DNA of 64,000 bases from Anaerolineales bacterium (GCA_020634895.1 JACKAV010000002.1:372001-436000); one strand, 5' to 3'. Positions 40,367-50,091 are shown, counted from the stretch's first letter. Program-made: numbers and translations. Notes: generated from the sequence alone by a model not told the origin.

Positions 40367-41044
40367 TTATTCGTTTGGAACGACCTGCACCGGCACCACG
40401 CAAGGTGGAAGAACCGTGCCTTGATTGTCGACCAAAACCAGTCTTAATTGATAATCGCCGGGGGTCAATGCAGTTGTATCCCATCGACCCAGAGACGCAT
40501 CTTTTACAACCTCGCGCCCTGCGGCGATCGTTGCCCAGGTGTCGCTTCCGTTCGGTGCAACTTCATATTTATAAAACCCAAAATTTGGGATGTCCACCGT
40601 GCCGGTCAACTCAATGGTGCCTTTGATCTCATCGCCCGGCTGCGGAAAAGTCAACTCAAGCTGACCGGGGGTACAGCCTGCCGCATTGGGCTGGGGAGCC
40701 TGCGGCTGCCCGGCAAATTGAGTCATCAACTCCGGAGAAAGCGTCCCAGTGGGGGTTGAGATCAAATCGAGCGTGGAAGTGGCTAGAAAGAAATCCGCTG
40801 GCAAGCCGGGAATAATGAAGGATGCCATAAAGAACTCGGCGCAAAAGAACATTACCAATACTGCCGTTATGACTGCCGAACGTCCCAGACGACGGGCGGA
40901 AAATTCACGTTCCAGACTGAAGACCGCCACGCGCCATTCCCGCCACGAGCGGAACAGCCAGCGAAAAGCGAACAATCCGCCGATTGCCAGCACAATGTAA
41001 ATCAACACCTCGTATGAATCGAGGAACTTAAAGAACTCTGCCAT
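40367..41044 (-). CDS. Membrane protein with extracytoplasmic beta domain, unknown
   Basis: The 225-residue product has two membrane helices (about residues 12-32 and 57-80) separated by a basic cytosolic stretch, then an outside domain (about 125-225) with TIELTGTVDIPNFGFYKYEV, DTWATIAAGREVV and TTALTPGDYQLRLVLVDNQG. That pattern is an Ig-like beta sandwich of the kind found in cell-surface proteins of this phylum. The ATG at 41044 follows AGG at six bases; a TTG two codons earlier is possible. It lies between punA (11-base gap) and the acetyltransferase gene. Confidence 0.8.
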   Translation of the reverse strand: MAEFFKFLDSYEVLIYIVLAIGGLFAFRWLFRSWREWRVAVFSLEREFSARRLGRSAVITAVLVMFFCAEFFMASFIIPGLPADFFLATSTLDLISTPTGTLSPELMTQFAGQPQAPQPNAAGCTPGQLELTFPQPGDEIKGTIELTGTVDIPNFGFYKYEVAPNGSDTWATIAAGREVVKDASLGRWDTTALTPGDYQLRLVLVDNQGTVLPPCVVPVQVVPNE

Positions 41045-41055
41045 TGGCAACCTGC

Positions 41056-41892
41056 TTACATTGCGCGGAGGACGCCTCGCACGATCGTTTCGATCTTGGG
41101 CGTGATCACCCGTCCCGCCTCTATAACTTCTTCGTGAGTGGTGATGGTGGAACCATCGAGATTGGCTTTGTTGCTGATGCCGGAAAGCCCAAGTACGCGC
41201 ATACTGCCGTGGCGGGCAATGATCACCTCCGGAACCGTGGACATGCCGACAGCGTCAGCTCCGGCGAGGCGCAGGAAGCGCAGGTCTGCCGGGGATTCGA
41301 AGGAAGGTCCGCTCAAACCGGCGTAGACGCCTTCACGCAGAGTCAGTCCATTTTCCTTTGCGACCTTCCGCGCCGAATCGCAATATTCCTTGTCGTAGGG
41401 TTGACTCATATCCGGAAAACGCGGACCGATCTCGTCGAGGTTGGGTCCCATTAATGGGTTCAAACCGGACATGCCCATTAAGTTCAACTGATCGGTGATC
41501 AGCATTACATCACCGGGCACAAAATCCCCGTTCACGCCGCCGGCGGCATTGGTCACGAACAGACTTTTTACGCCAAGCCGGGTCATCACACGAACGGGCA
41601 ATGTGACCTGCCCCATTGTGTACCCTTCATAATAATGGATGCGTCCCTGCATGACGATGACGGGTTTTCCCTCCAACTCACCGATAACGAACTGTCCAAC
41701 GTGACCGTGAACGGTGGAGGTGGGGAAATTCGGCAGGTCACTGTATGGGATGCGAATCGGATTCTGGATAGAATCAGCCAGTCCGTTAAGTCCTGAGCCG
41801 AGAATCATCCCGACCATCGGCTGAATGGAAATCTTCCTCCGTACAACGTCTGCGATCTCGTCTATTTGAGCAAGGGAGATAAAATTTTGCAT
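41056..41892 (-). CDS. punA: Purine nucleoside phosphorylase, trimeric type
   Basis: Splits purine nucleosides with phosphate into base and ribose-1-phosphate for salvage. The 278-residue product has the phosphate loop MILGSGLNGLAD, the HGHVGQFVIGELEGKPVIVM segment, RIHYYEGY, VTNAAGGVNGDFVPGDVMLI, and the base-binding asparagine in SGISNKANLDGST. Length and motifs fit the trimeric PNP/MTAP family; the Asn favours 6-oxopurines. A lone TATAAT with an extended TG lies about 70 bases upstream. Confidence 0.94.
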   Translation of the reverse strand: MQNFISLAQIDEIADVVRRKISIQPMVGMILGSGLNGLADSIQNPIRIPYSDLPNFPTSTVHGHVGQFVIGELEGKPVIVMQGRIHYYEGYTMGQVTLPVRVMTRLGVKSLFVTNAAGGVNGDFVPGDVMLITDQLNLMGMSGLNPLMGPNLDEIGPRFPDMSQPYDKEYCDSARKVAKENGLTLREGVYAGLSGPSFESPADLRFLRLAGADAVGMSTVPEVIIARHGSMRVLGLSGISNKANLDGSTITTHEEVIEAGRVITPKIETIVRGVLRAM

Positions 41893-41958
41893 TTGCGTTA
41901 CCCTGTAAATTGGATTACAAACGGCATACCCCCGGAAACTTTACCAGTTTGCGAAAGC

Positions 41959-41967
41959 ATTATAACA
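41959..41967 (-). promoter_or_regulatory. Extended -10 promoter of punA
   Basis: The minus strand reads TGTTATAAT, an extended -10 (TG-n-TATAAT). No clear -35 box is at 16-18 bases, as is common for extended -10 promoters. Confidence 0.55.
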
Positions 41968-42058
41968 GAAGGCAGACTTCTCCCGCACTCAACAATATTC
42001 CATAAATAAGAGTAAATGAGGTAGATAAATTTTGTCTCTTATGCTATCCTCTAGCCGC

Positions 42059-45000
42059 ATGAACCAACCAGCGGAAAAAAACTTCAATATCTTCATTTCT
42101 TTGCTGCTACAGGGGTGTGGAGTAGGGCTGGTCATCATACCCAGTCATCTGGGGTTGGCAAATGATATTTTTTATCCCTGGTTTCTTGGGCTGGTGGGGA
42201 TTCTGTCGTTTATTGTGGGGTTATCGCTTCAGGTCATTTCCGTCTGGGAGGTTGCGAGATGGCGGGATTTTCTTATAAAAGGAACTTCGATCGTCCTCTT
42301 GATAACACTTGGTTTTATGCTTCTCCTAAGCGGACATATAACCGGCGCGGCTTCGATCTGGGTCAGCGGTGCAATGCAGCTTGGGCTTTTCCTTCGACTG
42401 CATGAACGCATCAAGAATATCGATTATTCCCAACTTACGATCACACTCATCACATCCGTTGCAGGGATAGTATTGTCGGCATCAAGTTCATCCCTGCGGC
42501 AGGACGGCGGGTTTGTATATGTGCCGCTTCTGGCTATAAGTTTCCTGTTTGCAGCGTTCATGTCTGTGGCAGGGATGATGATCCCCTCTTTTAAGTACAA
42601 AAGTCTATTACATCATTTACAGATCCTGCCGTGGATGGCATTTGTTATTTTCTTTATTATTCCAAGCGGCATAGACGATATGGTCACCCCAACTGCCGTC
42701 ATTGGAATATTGGTATTCGAAAAAATAGTTTCATGGAAAAGCTTCATCGTGCCGGAAAGGGACATCCTCAGCCGCCGGGTGGTCATGATCGCTTATTTTG
42801 CGGAAATCGCTCATCTTGTGTTTCTGGGTGCGATCTTATACGTGATCGACCCTGCTCTCAAAAATGAATCGAATGTCATTTTGACGGCTCGTGAAGCGAC
42901 GCTGGCATTCTTTCTGCTTTTCTCGGCGATGATCTACTATGCAGCAACCACAGTCATTATGACAACCAGCGGGTTGATCGAAGAGTTGAATAAAACCGGC
43001 GACGAAAACGAAGAGGCTTCCGAACTGGCGATCAGCGAAGCGAAAAAATGGGGCAGCAGACTCGAGCGGTATATCAAGCCTTTTATCATGACTCCGGAGG
43101 GCATTCGCGGACGCATTCAGGCGGATCAGATCAATATGCTTGCACGTCAAACCGCGGTTGAGAAAAAACGGAATGCGCAATTAACGCTCCTTTTGGAACT
43201 AAGCCAGCAGCTTGAAAACCAACTCGATAAACCAGTCTCGGCACAACTTACCGTAAATACCCTGGAACGCGCGCTCAATTGTTCCATGGTGGTTGTATTT
43301 ACACACGAATCAGAAGAGAAGGAATTCGTGATCCTGGCTGCGACTGGCAAGCAGACGCATTTAATTCCCATCGGATACAGGCAGAACGCAACCAAGGGGA
43401 TCATTGGTCGGGCGCTCCGTCAAAGAAAGACGCAAATTGCCAACGACCTGCAGACGGATCAGGATTACATCTATTTGAAGGACGAGGACAGCCGATCAGC
43501 GGCTGTAATCCCATTGATCTTCAATGGGCATGTTCAAGGGATGATCGTTCTAAACAGCGAACATACAAGCGCATTTGGCAGCCTTGAGATAGGGTTAGTG
43601 GAAATGGTCGCCGCGGAATTGACCCGCGCATGGGAACGCTCGGGGTATCACCAGCGTTTGACCGAACTGGTTCAAACCGGCTCCCAGCTGTCGTCCGCGC
43701 CTGATCCGGAGACAACGGCGCAGGAAGTCGCATCGATCTCGCGGAATATCGTTCAATCGAAATTTACTTACATCTATATCCAGCTTGGTCAGGAGCGGAA
43801 TTTCATCCAGCGTGCATCTTCCGGGAATGCCCCGTTGCTGCTCGACTCTTTAAAAGACCCTGATATTTCCGGAAACCTGATCGACATGGCATTGCATGCC
43901 TCACAGCCGTTCCGCATTCGGGATGTTAGGAGATACGATAAAACCTCACATTTAACTCTCGATAACAACGGGCTTCGTTCCCTGCTGACGATACCGATCC
44001 GATGGCATCATGTGAATATCGGCGCCATCTTCGCGTTCGGCAAACAGAATGAAGTGTTCTTTACCGAGAACGACGAGTCGCTGGCGGAGTTGATATCCAT
44101 TCAGGCGGGCGGCGCATTTGAAAGCACGTGGCTGCAACAGGAATTGCGCGCATCCCTGCGGATCACATCGCTGCTATATCGTTTGAGCAATCAGATCATT
44201 CAGGCAGAGAATATAGAAGACGCCGCCTCAGACATCGCTCAGACAGCCCACAAATTGGGAAAAAATCTCCTAACCGGCATCGTTCTTTTAGACCCCGATC
44301 ACAGTGTTATTGCCGAAGTTTGCATCAACGACGAAGGTGTATGCCACAATGCTGACCACCCCATGAGTCTCATTCGCGATGCGATGACTTCAGGACAGAT
44401 GATCTACTTCTCACAGGGACAATCCGTGCTTCGAACCTGCCTGCCCATCCAAACCCCCATCCGCGGATACGGTGCAATCTGGATGGACAACCTCGAAGAC
44501 CCAACCAAACCCGCCACCAATCCCAACGACTTGCAAGCGCTTGTCAATCAAGCCGCTATTGCGTTGGAACGCTCGCTCTTGCTGGTCGAGTCGCGGCGGC
44601 AGGCAAAAGAGATCAAAGCCGCCTACGACACCCTCGAAGCGACATACGACCAAACGCTCGCGTCACTCACTTCCGCGCTGGATGCCCGCGACCGTGAAAC
44701 GGAAGGGCACAGTTTGCGGGTCACACAAATGGCTGTAAAACTCGGGGAATTCATCGGGTACTCGCAAGATCAACTAAAAATACTGGAACGCGGATCACTC
44801 CTGCATGACATCGGCAAGATCGGCATTAGCGACACCATTCTGCACAAACCCGGTCCGCTGACCGAAGAAGAATGGAAGATCATGAAACTCCATCCTGATA
44901 TCGGCTCAAGAATTGTCGAAGGCATTCCATTCCTTGAAGACACCATTCAACTGATACGTGGTCATCAGGAACGCTGGGACGGCACCGGCTACCCCGATGG

Positions 45001-45220
45001 ACTGCGTGAAAATGAAATCCCCGAACTCGCCCGATTATTTTCGGTCATCGACGCGTTCGACGCGCTCACCAGCAATCGCCCGTATCGCAAAAAAATATCG
45101 GTTGATGAAGCTCTTGATTACTTAAAATCAGAATCGGGCGTTCTATTTGATCCATCAATGGTCACCGCCTTTGAAACTCTGATCAAACAGAACCCCGACC
45201 TGTTGGTATTTACCGAATAG
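42059..45220 (+). CDS. Membrane sensor with GAF domains and HD-GYP output
   Basis: The 1053-residue product has eight or nine N-terminal membrane helices (to about residue 300) and a coiled coil. Three GAF-like domains follow (about 375-535, 545-705 and 715-865), then a second coiled coil and an HD-GYP phosphodiesterase (about 870-1050) with HDIGKIG, the H-x3-D-G-x-G-YP motif HQERWDGTGYPDGL and DAFDALTSNRPY. HD-GYP enzymes usually hydrolyse cyclic di-GMP. TATCCT lies eight bases before this ATG, so the start may be near-leaderless; TTG 42032 and ATG 42041 are upstream alternatives. It is divergent from punA. Confidence 0.9.
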   Translation: MNQPAEKNFNIFISLLLQGCGVGLVIIPSHLGLANDIFYPWFLGLVGILSFIVGLSLQVISVWEVARWRDFLIKGTSIVLLITLGFMLLLSGHITGAASIWVSGAMQLGLFLRLHERIKNIDYSQLTITLITSVAGIVLSASSSSLRQDGGFVYVPLLAISFLFAAFMSVAGMMIPSFKYKSLLHHLQILPWMAFVIFFIIPSGIDDMVTPTAVIGILVFEKIVSWKSFIVPERDILSRRVVMIAYFAEIAHLVFLGAILYVIDPALKNESNVILTAREATLAFFLLFSAMIYYAATTVIMTTSGLIEELNKTGDENEEASELAISEAKKWGSRLERYIKPFIMTPEGIRGRIQADQINMLARQTAVEKKRNAQLTLLLELSQQLENQLDKPVSAQLTVNTLERALNCSMVVVFTHESEEKEFVILAATGKQTHLIPIGYRQNATKGIIGRALRQRKTQIANDLQTDQDYIYLKDEDSRSAAVIPLIFNGHVQGMIVLNSEHTSAFGSLEIGLVEMVAAELTRAWERSGYHQRLTELVQTGSQLSSAPDPETTAQEVASISRNIVQSKFTYIYIQLGQERNFIQRASSGNAPLLLDSLKDPDISGNLIDMALHASQPFRIRDVRRYDKTSHLTLDNNGLRSLLTIPIRWHHVNIGAIFAFGKQNEVFFTENDESLAELISIQAGGAFESTWLQQELRASLRITSLLYRLSNQIIQAENIEDAASDIAQTAHKLGKNLLTGIVLLDPDHSVIAEVCINDEGVCHNADHPMSLIRDAMTSGQMIYFSQGQSVLRTCLPIQTPIRGYGAIWMDNLEDPTKPATNPNDLQALVNQAAIALERSLLLVESRRQAKEIKAAYDTLEATYDQTLASLTSALDARDRETEGHSLRVTQMAVKLGEFIGYSQDQLKILERGSLLHDIGKIGISDTILHKPGPLTEEEWKIMKLHPDIGSRIVEGIPFLEDTIQLIRGHQERWDGTGYPDGLRENEIPELARLFSVIDAFDALTSNRPYRKKISVDEALDYLKSESGVLFDPSMVTAFETLIKQNPDLLVFTE

Positions 45221-45223
45221 CGC

Positions 45224-46267
45224 TTATTTCAACACATTACCGAGCGCCTTCACAGTTTTTTCCACGCCATCATCATCCACCCAATAATGCGTCACGAGAC
45301 GAAACTCCCGCGGCGCAGACCAATCCACCAGCACGCCGTGCTTTTTCATTTCGGCGATGATCTGATTCTCCGTCAACTTGACCTGGTCCTCCAATGTGAA
45401 ATAAACCATATTGGATGAAGGCTCCGCCTCAAGCCTTAAGCCCGGAACCTGTTTCAAGCCTTCAAACAGATTCTTCGCCCGGGCATGGTCCTGCTTAAGC
45501 CGCCCGGTCATCTTCTCCAGCGAGATCATTCCCGCTGCCGCCAACACCCCCACCTGACGCATCCCGCCGCCCAGCATCTTCCGCAGACGATGTGCCCGCG
45601 CAATGAAATCCTTCCCGCCCACCAGCATCGACCCAACCGGCGCGGACAATCCCTTGCTCAAGCAAAACATGACCGAGTCTGCCGGAGCGACAAGTTCCTT
45701 CACATCCACGCCCAAAGCCGCCGCCGCGTTGAAGATGCGCGCGCCGTCGATGTGCAGATTCAATCCATTCTCTTTCGCGAACTGACCGACCTGCTGTGTA
45801 TAGTCCACGCTCAAGACAACACCGCCGCACGCGTTCTGCGTATTCTCAAGGCAGATCAAACGCGTAATGGTGCGATGCTGATCGTCGGGTTGAATCGAGG
45901 CGCGGATGTCCTCGAGCCGAAGCGTTCCATCCTTTTGATTTGGCACGGGATGAGGATAGATCCCGCCCACGACCGCCATCCCGCCCGCTTCATTCACATA
46001 GATATGCGACTTGTCACCGCAGATCACTTCCTCACCGCGCGAACAATGCACAAGCAAAGCCAGCAGATTGCCCATCGTACCCGAAGGGACAAAAAGCGCC
46101 GCCTCCTTGCCAAGCATCTCCGCGGCTTTCACCTGCAATTGATTGACAGTTGGGTCATCACCATAGACATCATCTCCAACTTCCGCTTCTGCCATTGCCT
46201 CGCGCATTTCAGGCGTGGGCTTGGTGACAGTATCCGAACGCAGATCTACAAACTCAATATCAGCCAT
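45224..46267 (-). CDS. ltaE: Low-specificity L-threonine aldolase
   Basis: Cleaves L-threonine or L-allo-threonine to glycine and acetaldehyde with PLP. The 347-residue product has VDLRSDTVTKPTPEMREAM at the start, GDDVYGDDPT, the PLP-phosphate segment PSGTMGNLLAL, HIDGARIFNAAAALG and the Schiff-base lysine (Lys205) in FCLSKGLSAPVGSMLVG. It overlaps the pseudouridine synthase gene by eight bases and its stop is three bases from that of the convergent HD-GYP gene. Confidence 0.95.
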   Translation of the reverse strand: MADIEFVDLRSDTVTKPTPEMREAMAEAEVGDDVYGDDPTVNQLQVKAAEMLGKEAALFVPSGTMGNLLALLVHCSRGEEVICGDKSHIYVNEAGGMAVVGGIYPHPVPNQKDGTLRLEDIRASIQPDDQHRTITRLICLENTQNACGGVVLSVDYTQQVGQFAKENGLNLHIDGARIFNAAAALGVDVKELVAPADSVMFCLSKGLSAPVGSMLVGGKDFIARAHRLRKMLGGGMRQVGVLAAAGMISLEKMTGRLKQDHARAKNLFEGLKQVPGLRLEAEPSSNMVYFTLEDQVKLTENQIIAEMKKHGVLVDWSAPREFRLVTHYWVDDDGVEKTVKALGNVLK

Positions 46268-47186
46268 GTCGTTTTACCTCTTCAAGAACGAGTTTCAATT
46301 CCTCCGGTAATTCCGCTTCGAACGTATGCGGCTGTTCCTCGCCGGGAAGAATGATCTTCAATCGAAACGCATGCAAAAAGTGACGGTCGATCGTCAGGGT
46401 TGGTGTGTGTTTTCCATAAACAGAATCACCCACGATGGGGCATCCCAAAAATTGACAATGCAAACGGATCTGATGTGTCCGTCCCGTATGCGGATGAAAC
46501 TCAAGCAGTGTGTGATGCTTGAACGCTTCGATGGTTTTGTATTCGCTCACCGCCTCGCGTCCTTTTCCGGGCTGCACGATTGCCATCTTCTTGCGGTGAC
46601 TTGGGTCACGCCCGATCGGCGCCTCCACCCGACCTGAGGGAGTAGGCGGCTTTCCATCCACCAATGCCAGATAGGTTTTCTCAACCTTCCGCAAACGGAA
46701 TTGGTCTTGCAGCCAGTTATGCGCGCGTTCATTCTTTGCAAGAATGATCAACCCCGAAGTTTCCTTGTCCAGCCGATGCACCAGACCGGGGCGTTCCTCA
46801 CCGCCGATACCTTCCATGTCCGGGTCGTACCCAAGCACAGCATTAACTAACGTACCGGAATAATGCCCCGCCGCCGGGTGAACGACCATTCCCGCCGGTT
46901 TGTTGACCACGATCAGATCGTCATTTTCATAAACGATATCGAGCGGAATGTCTTCGGGAATCAAGCCGCTCGGCACAGGCGGCGGAATACGCACTTCAAT
47001 ATCAAAACCATCTTCGAGTATCTGTCCCGCTTTTTTCGCCGTCACGCCATTGACCGTGACAAACCCATCAAGAATCAATCCCTGAACGCGGGCGCGTGAA
47101 AATTCAGGCAGGCAAGAGACGAGATACTTATCCAGCCTGTCGGGATTCAATTCGTCGTAATGGAATTTCTCAATGCGGTCACTCAT
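46260..47186 (-). CDS. RluA-family pseudouridine synthase
   Basis: Modifies uridines in rRNA, probably 23S (RluD-like). The 308-residue product has an N-terminal S4 domain (about residues 14-75, RLDKYLVSCLPEFSRARVQG), the linker VVNKPAGMVVHPAAGHYSGT and the catalytic motif GLVHRLDKETSGLII with its aspartate, then HPHTGRTHQIRLH. It overlaps lspA by four bases upstream and ltaE by eight bases downstream, so the block is translationally coupled. lspA next to rluD-type genes is a widespread arrangement. Confidence 0.95.
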   Translation of the reverse strand: MSDRIEKFHYDELNPDRLDKYLVSCLPEFSRARVQGLILDGFVTVNGVTAKKAGQILEDGFDIEVRIPPPVPSGLIPEDIPLDIVYENDDLIVVNKPAGMVVHPAAGHYSGTLVNAVLGYDPDMEGIGGEERPGLVHRLDKETSGLIILAKNERAHNWLQDQFRLRKVEKTYLALVDGKPPTPSGRVEAPIGRDPSHRKKMAIVQPGKGREAVSEYKTIEAFKHHTLLEFHPHTGRTHQIRLHCQFLGCPIVGDSVYGKHTPTLTIDRHFLHAFRLKIILPGEEQPHTFEAELPEELKLVLEEVKRHG

Positions 47187-47731
47187 GAATTCTCTTCAGC
47201 ATCTGTTGCTTCAAGCGGTTTGGACGGTTCGCGTTCATGCAGCCAAAACAGGATCAACAATAACGCCACACTGACATTGATGCTTGCATCGGCGACATTG
47301 AAAATATAGAACGTTCCCACCGAAACGAAATCTGTCACAGCACCGATCGTCACACGGTCGATCAAATTGCCAACGGCTCCGCCCAGATACAATCCCGCCG
47401 CCACCCACATCCACATGCTCGAATGTTCCATATGGGAAACGTAATAGACGATTCCCGTCACAACGGCAAGACTCAACACAATAAAAAAGATATTCCCATT
47501 CTGGAACATCCCAAACGAAGCGCCGCGATTCTGGATGTGAAAGACTCTCGCGTAAGGCGAAAGCCACTCCAGCGAATCGGGCAGCCAGGATGTATTCATG
47601 GGAATATCACGACGCACCAGCCATTTTGTCCATTGGTCGAGCCCAACGATACATGCCGCAACCAGAAAGAACGTTAAAAAACGCATGCCGCGCGGCTGCG
47701 TTTTTTCCTGTTTCACCAACTCTTCATTCAT
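47183..47731 (-). CDS. lspA: Lipoprotein signal peptidase, copy 1
   Basis: LspA cleaves the signal peptide of lipid-modified prolipoproteins. The 182-residue product has four predicted spans and the catalytic segments GGAVGNLIDRVTIGAVTDFV and YIFNVADASINVSVALLL, holding both active-site aspartates (in TDF and ADA). The N-terminal tail is charged and slightly longer than usual. It overlaps the pseudouridine synthase gene by four bases and lies seven bases after a second lspA, clearly its paralogue. Confidence 0.93.
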   Translation of the reverse strand: MNEELVKQEKTQPRGMRFLTFFLVAACIVGLDQWTKWLVRRDIPMNTSWLPDSLEWLSPYARVFHIQNRGASFGMFQNGNIFFIVLSLAVVTGIVYYVSHMEHSSMWMWVAAGLYLGGAVGNLIDRVTIGAVTDFVSVGTFYIFNVADASINVSVALLLILFWLHEREPSKPLEATDAEENS

Positions 47732-47738
47732 TAACCTA

Positions 47739-48293
47739 TTAACCTTCCTTGATCGATTCTTTTGCTGTCTCCGCCGAAGGTTCCATTTCCGCCTTCAATT
47801 GAGACGCCTTTAACTTCTCTTCGCGTTCCTTGAGCCACACCCCCAATAAAAGCACCGCCACACCCACCGATATGGAAGCATCCGCAATGTTGAAAACCGG
47901 GAAACGCGCTATCGAAATAAAGTCCGTGACCCTGCCCATCAACAAGCGGTCGATCAAATTCCCGATCGCGCCGCCCAATTGCAGACCCATCGCCAGTTTC
48001 AACGTCCAGTCGTTCTCTTCCACACTTGGAAAATAATAAAGGATCGCGCCAATGACAATAAAAGCAAGTATCGTAAAGATCAAATTCCCATTTTGAAAAA
48101 TGCCAAACGCCGCGCCGCTGTTATGCCAATAGACGATCCGCGCATAGGGCATCAGCCAGTTCAAGCCGTCCGGCAGCCACTGACCGCCGAGTTCAATATT
48201 CCCCCGCACCCACCACTTCGACCACTGATCGAGAAAGATCGACACACTGGCAACGCCAAGCAGTGCCAAAAAATCTTTTACCTTTGAATTCAA
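47739..48293 (-). CDS. lspA: Lipoprotein signal peptidase, copy 2
   Basis: The 184-residue product again has four spans and both catalytic aspartates (GGAIGNLIDRLLMGRVTDFI and PVFNIADASISVGVAVLLL). It resembles copy 1 along its whole length (for example DQWSKWWVRGNI versus DQWTKWLVRRDI, and GIFQNGN versus GMFQNGN) but many positions differ, so the duplication is not recent. It starts at a TTG (48293) with a GAGG box six bases upstream. Why two are kept is unknown; division of substrates is one possibility. Confidence 0.92.
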   Translation of the reverse strand: MNSKVKDFLALLGVASVSIFLDQWSKWWVRGNIELGGQWLPDGLNWLMPYARIVYWHNSGAAFGIFQNGNLIFTILAFIVIGAILYYFPSVEENDWTLKLAMGLQLGGAIGNLIDRLLMGRVTDFISIARFPVFNIADASISVGVAVLLLGVWLKEREEKLKASQLKAEMEPSAETAKESIKEG

Positions 48294-48347
48294 CTCTCAC
48301 CTCAAAACAAAAAGTGTGCCTATTATGCCACACATGCCCGCCGCAAT

Positions 48348-49466
48348 TTACGAGACAAACACCCTCGGCACACGCGCGCTGATATTCGTCATCACTTCAT
48401 ATTCGTTGGTGCCAGCCCAATCCGCCAGTTCCTCGGGCGCAATACCGCCTCCGAGCAAAATCACCTCATCCCCCACTTTCACATCATCCTCGCCAGCGTT
48501 GACCATGAACTGATCCATGCAGACACGCCCAACTTGCGGATAAGACTTTCCATTGATAAGGACTCGTCCATGATTCGTATTGCGACGGAAGTAACCGTCC
48601 GCGTACCCGCATGGGATCGTCGCTACACGCTTCGGACTGTCTTCGGCATGCCACAACGACCCATAGCTGACCGAACGCCCGGGCTGTGTGACCTTGCTAT
48701 ATGCCACACGTGATTTCCAAGTCATCGCTGGTTTGACGTCAATATTTTTCGGAATGTCACGTCCCGGGTAGACACCATAAAACAACACGCCGGGACGCAC
48801 CATGTCCATATGACCTTCCGACAGATTCAAGACTCCGCCAGAGTTACACAAATGCCGAATGGACGGTACAGGCAGACCATGCTTTTCGTAAATATGCAGG
48901 ATTTCTTGAAAGCGTTCGAACTGCCGTTTTGCAGTGACAACATGATCGGGCAAGCCGTCGAATTTTACAAGTTCAGAATTGGCGAGATGCGAATAAATAC
49001 CTTCAATCTCTATGTGGCTACACGCAGACGACTTGAGGATAAATTCTTCTGCTTCATAATGATGTACGCCGACACGTTCCATGCCGGTATCGAGTTTTAG
49101 ATGAACGTTGAGTCGCTTTCGGGTGGATTCAGCCAACTGGTCAGCAGCCAGCAATAAGTCCAGAGATGAGGCGGTCAATGTCAGGTCATGTTCAAAGAAA
49201 AGCGGAAGCTGGTCAATGAAAATCCCGCCTGCAACTAGAATCGGTTTTTGAATCCCCAACTGACGGAGATAAACGCCCTCCTCCACCAGGGCAACGCCGA
49301 ACATATCAACATAGGGTTCGATGAACGGCGCGACCCCGTCGATGCCGTGACCGTAAGCGTTGGCTTTGACCATCGGCATCACTTTGGCTGGCGCAACATA
49401 GGCGCGGATGGCTTCGATATTTTGTTTGAGTTGGTTGAGATTTACTTCAAGATAGGTTGGGCGCAT
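48348..49466 (-). CDS. alr: Alanine racemase
   Basis: Makes D-alanine for peptidoglycan. The 372-residue product has the PLP lysine (Lys34) in MVKANAYGHGIDGV, the barrel segment LKLDTGMERVGVH, the catalytic tyrosine region RSVSYGSLWHAEDSPKRVAT followed by IPCGYADGYFRR, and a C-terminal beta domain (GRVCMDQFMVNAG). It starts with RPTYLEVNLNQL. It runs toward lspA copy 2; the 54-base gap contains an imperfect GTGTG/CACAC stem followed by TTTTTG that could be a weak terminator. Confidence 0.96.
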   Translation of the reverse strand: MRPTYLEVNLNQLKQNIEAIRAYVAPAKVMPMVKANAYGHGIDGVAPFIEPYVDMFGVALVEEGVYLRQLGIQKPILVAGGIFIDQLPLFFEHDLTLTASSLDLLLAADQLAESTRKRLNVHLKLDTGMERVGVHHYEAEEFILKSSACSHIEIEGIYSHLANSELVKFDGLPDHVVTAKRQFERFQEILHIYEKHGLPVPSIRHLCNSGGVLNLSEGHMDMVRPGVLFYGVYPGRDIPKNIDVKPAMTWKSRVAYSKVTQPGRSVSYGSLWHAEDSPKRVATIPCGYADGYFRRNTNHGRVLINGKSYPQVGRVCMDQFMVNAGEDDVKVGDEVILLGGGIAPEELADWAGTNEYEVMTNISARVPRVFVS

Positions 49467-49478
49467 TCGGCTATTCTA

Positions 49479-49922
49479 TCATCCGCGATGCCAGTGATAT
49501 TCGACATCCGGCTCGGATTCGGGCGGAGGGCTGACGCCGAATTTCGTGACGACGAAACCGTGCTTTTCATAAAACGGACGGGACATTTTGTTCGCCTGAT
49601 CGGTAACAAGCCAAAGGTGATCCGGTGAAAGAGATCGGGCATATTCGATCAATGCCGTGCCGATGCCGCGGCGGTGAAAATTTACATCGACATAGAGACG
49701 GTCAATATAATCATTCTGCATTGCAAGCAGTCCAACAGGAACGTCGTCAAGTTCATAGACCCACATTTTATTTTCAGGAATCACCACATTTTTGAAATAT
49801 TCTCGGGCACTTTGAATCTCATACCCCATGCGCTGACATAGTTCCGGCTCGGCGGCTTGAACCGCATGGAACCAAAATTCGACGACGGTCTCAAAATCTT
49901 CTTCACGATAAGGGCGGATCAT
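49479..49922 (-). CDS. GNAT-family N-acetyltransferase
   Basis: The 147-residue product has MIRPYREEDFETVVEFWFHA, then DRLYVDVNFHRRGIGTALIE as motif A with the R-x2-G-x-G/A loop, and FYEKHGFVV as motif B. It resembles generic YkkB/RimI-type acetyltransferases; the substrate is unknown. It lies 12 bases upstream of alr on the same strand and probably shares its transcript. Confidence 0.88.
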   Translation of the reverse strand: MIRPYREEDFETVVEFWFHAVQAAEPELCQRMGYEIQSAREYFKNVVIPENKMWVYELDDVPVGLLAMQNDYIDRLYVDVNFHRRGIGTALIEYARSLSPDHLWLVTDQANKMSRPFYEKHGFVVTKFGVSPPPESEPDVEYHWHRG

Positions 49923-49971
49923 TTTCTCTCCTAAAATAACTTCAGTAATGAATAAAGAATATTTTCAAAAT

Positions 49972-50045
49972 TCACCACAGATCAAGAGGCGGATTTCTTC
50001 AAAAACAATCTCCATCCTGTTCATCAGTGTGTATCTGCGGTTAAA
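49972..50045. repeat. Degenerate copy of a widespread intergenic 'CACAGATGAACA' repeat
   Basis: The stretch includes CACCACAGATCAAGAGGCGG and CCTGTTCATCAGTGTGTATC followed by TGCGGTTAAAA. It looks like a decayed copy of a repeat (consensus about ATCTGTGTTCATCTGTGTTTATCTG plus GGTTAAAA) that I recall from many unrelated bacterial genomes. Nothing coding is visible here. Confidence 0.45.
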
Positions 50046-50070
50046 AAAAGCGGACGGTTTTACCGTCCGC
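50042..50070 (-). terminator. Terminator of the DUF1761 gene
   Basis: On the minus strand GCGGACGG pairs with CCGTCCGC around a short loop and is followed by seven T. It lies 22 bases after the DUF1761 stop codon. Confidence 0.92.
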
Positions 50071-50091
50071 CAATTTTACTTGTATTTGACT

